Below are positions 63,660-64,000 of a DNA stretch of 64,000 bases, in pieces; position 1 is the first letter of the stretch, and each line of letters starts with the position of its first letter. The DNA comes from Thorsellia kenyensis. GTDB lineage: Bacteria; Pseudomonadota; Gammaproteobacteria; Enterobacterales; Thorselliaceae. Position numbers and translations under genes: made by a program. Under the pieces are notes generated by a model. It saw only the letters and a program-made list of their open reading frames with translations. It was not told the origin of the DNA and made no database searches. The stretch lies in contig NZ_JBHLXE010000027.1 in the NCBI RefSeq assembly GCF_042432445.1, positions 62,001-126,000 on the forward strand, read 5' to 3'.

Positions 63660-64000
63660 TTAGGCTGTTAAGTCTGGACGGTTATTGACCGCTTTAGCAT
63701 CATTTGAAACTGAAGACACACGTGTAATAAAGTATCGATTTTTCTCATTCAAAGACTGAATAGTCGCTTTAGTGTAAAGCGCTGAATCAGCAATTAAATG
63801 TTGACTATTCTCAGCAGCTTTTAATGAATCTAGCTGTGATTTAATGATATCTTGGAAAGTCGATTTATCTTCAGCATTGCCACTGAGTACTTCCAAGTAT
63901 ATTGGGATCCCAGCTTGATTTTCAGTGATTAAAGCAACAATGGCTTGGTTAAGTTCAGGTCTATGATCTCGACTATATCCTTGGACAATACGAATGAATT
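63660..64000 (-). pseudogene. IS1634-type (IS4-like) transposase fragment, runs off window
   Basis: On the minus strand the frame is open from the window edge: GYSRDHRPELNQAIVALITE, then GIPIYLEVLSGNAEDKSTF and LIADSALYTKATIQSLN. These are the DDE-region blocks of IS1634/ISAs-type transposases. A stop at 63660-63662, shortly after NRYFITRVSSVSNDA, cuts off the C-terminal third found in full-length family members. The rest lies beyond the window. Confidence 0.8.

Overview
The window reads as chromosome from an AT-rich gammaproteobacterium. Many genes match Escherichia coli orthologues closely in order and length: sapABCDF, aspS-nudB-yebC, rsfS-rlmH-mrdA-rodA, glrK-qseG-glrR with glnB, msrA next to ytfL/paeA, modF, zur, ydbH, tas and gltIJKL. 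The strong A+T bias and the E. coli-like but pared-down and rearranged gene set suggest a host-associated relative of the Enterobacterales, such as the Orbaceae (Gilliamella, Frischella, Orbus). That taxonomic guess is inference; there is no rRNA or marker search behind it.

Layout. Positions 1-2830 are an accessory region: the end of a Sel1-repeat gene, a DUF3592 membrane protein, and two diverged copies of an unrecognised element whose hairpins are kept by compensatory changes. From 2.8 to 7.3 kb come an AEC-type permease split by a frameshift, an esterase lipoprotein, and the divergent pair hmp/nsrR with a 35-bp NsrR palindrome between them. At 8.0-10.7 kb a degenerate PP2C-like protein sits directly upstream of a TerC membrane protein. 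A convergent sapABCDF operon follows (10.8-16.2 kb). Then come aspS-nudB, yebC, a detached ruvC, prs and dld.

Positions 24.5-29.3 kb (minus strand) hold the cell-elongation operon rsfS-rlmH-mrdA-rodA, ending in rluE. Positions 29.4-35.8 kb (minus) hold glrK-qseG-glrR-nadE-glnB. Upstream of glrK lies a structured RNA of the GlmY/GlmZ family with a consensus sigma-54 promoter and two GlrR-like enhancer half-site pairs. The cluster therefore appears to encode both the sensor-regulator system (GlrK, QseG, GlrR) and its small-RNA output, which in E. coli controls glucosamine-6-phosphate synthase through RapZ and GlmZ.

Positions 36.2-40.4 kb carry a beta-glucoside PTS and phospho-beta-glucosidase plus an EamA transporter, followed by gapA, paeA and msrA. 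Then come a chemoreceptor, an L,D-transpeptidase, modF, zur, ydbH and tas (44-53.7 kb). Positions 54.5-59.3 kb hold a PuuB-like amine oxidase and a glutamate/aspartate-type ABC transporter, then gstA. The last 4 kb is accessory again: an ankyrin-repeat secreted protein beside a decayed IS66 element, an IS110 fragment, a perfect 19-bp-arm hairpin, and the edge of an IS1634-type transposase. I saw no tRNA, rRNA, CRISPR array or prophage.
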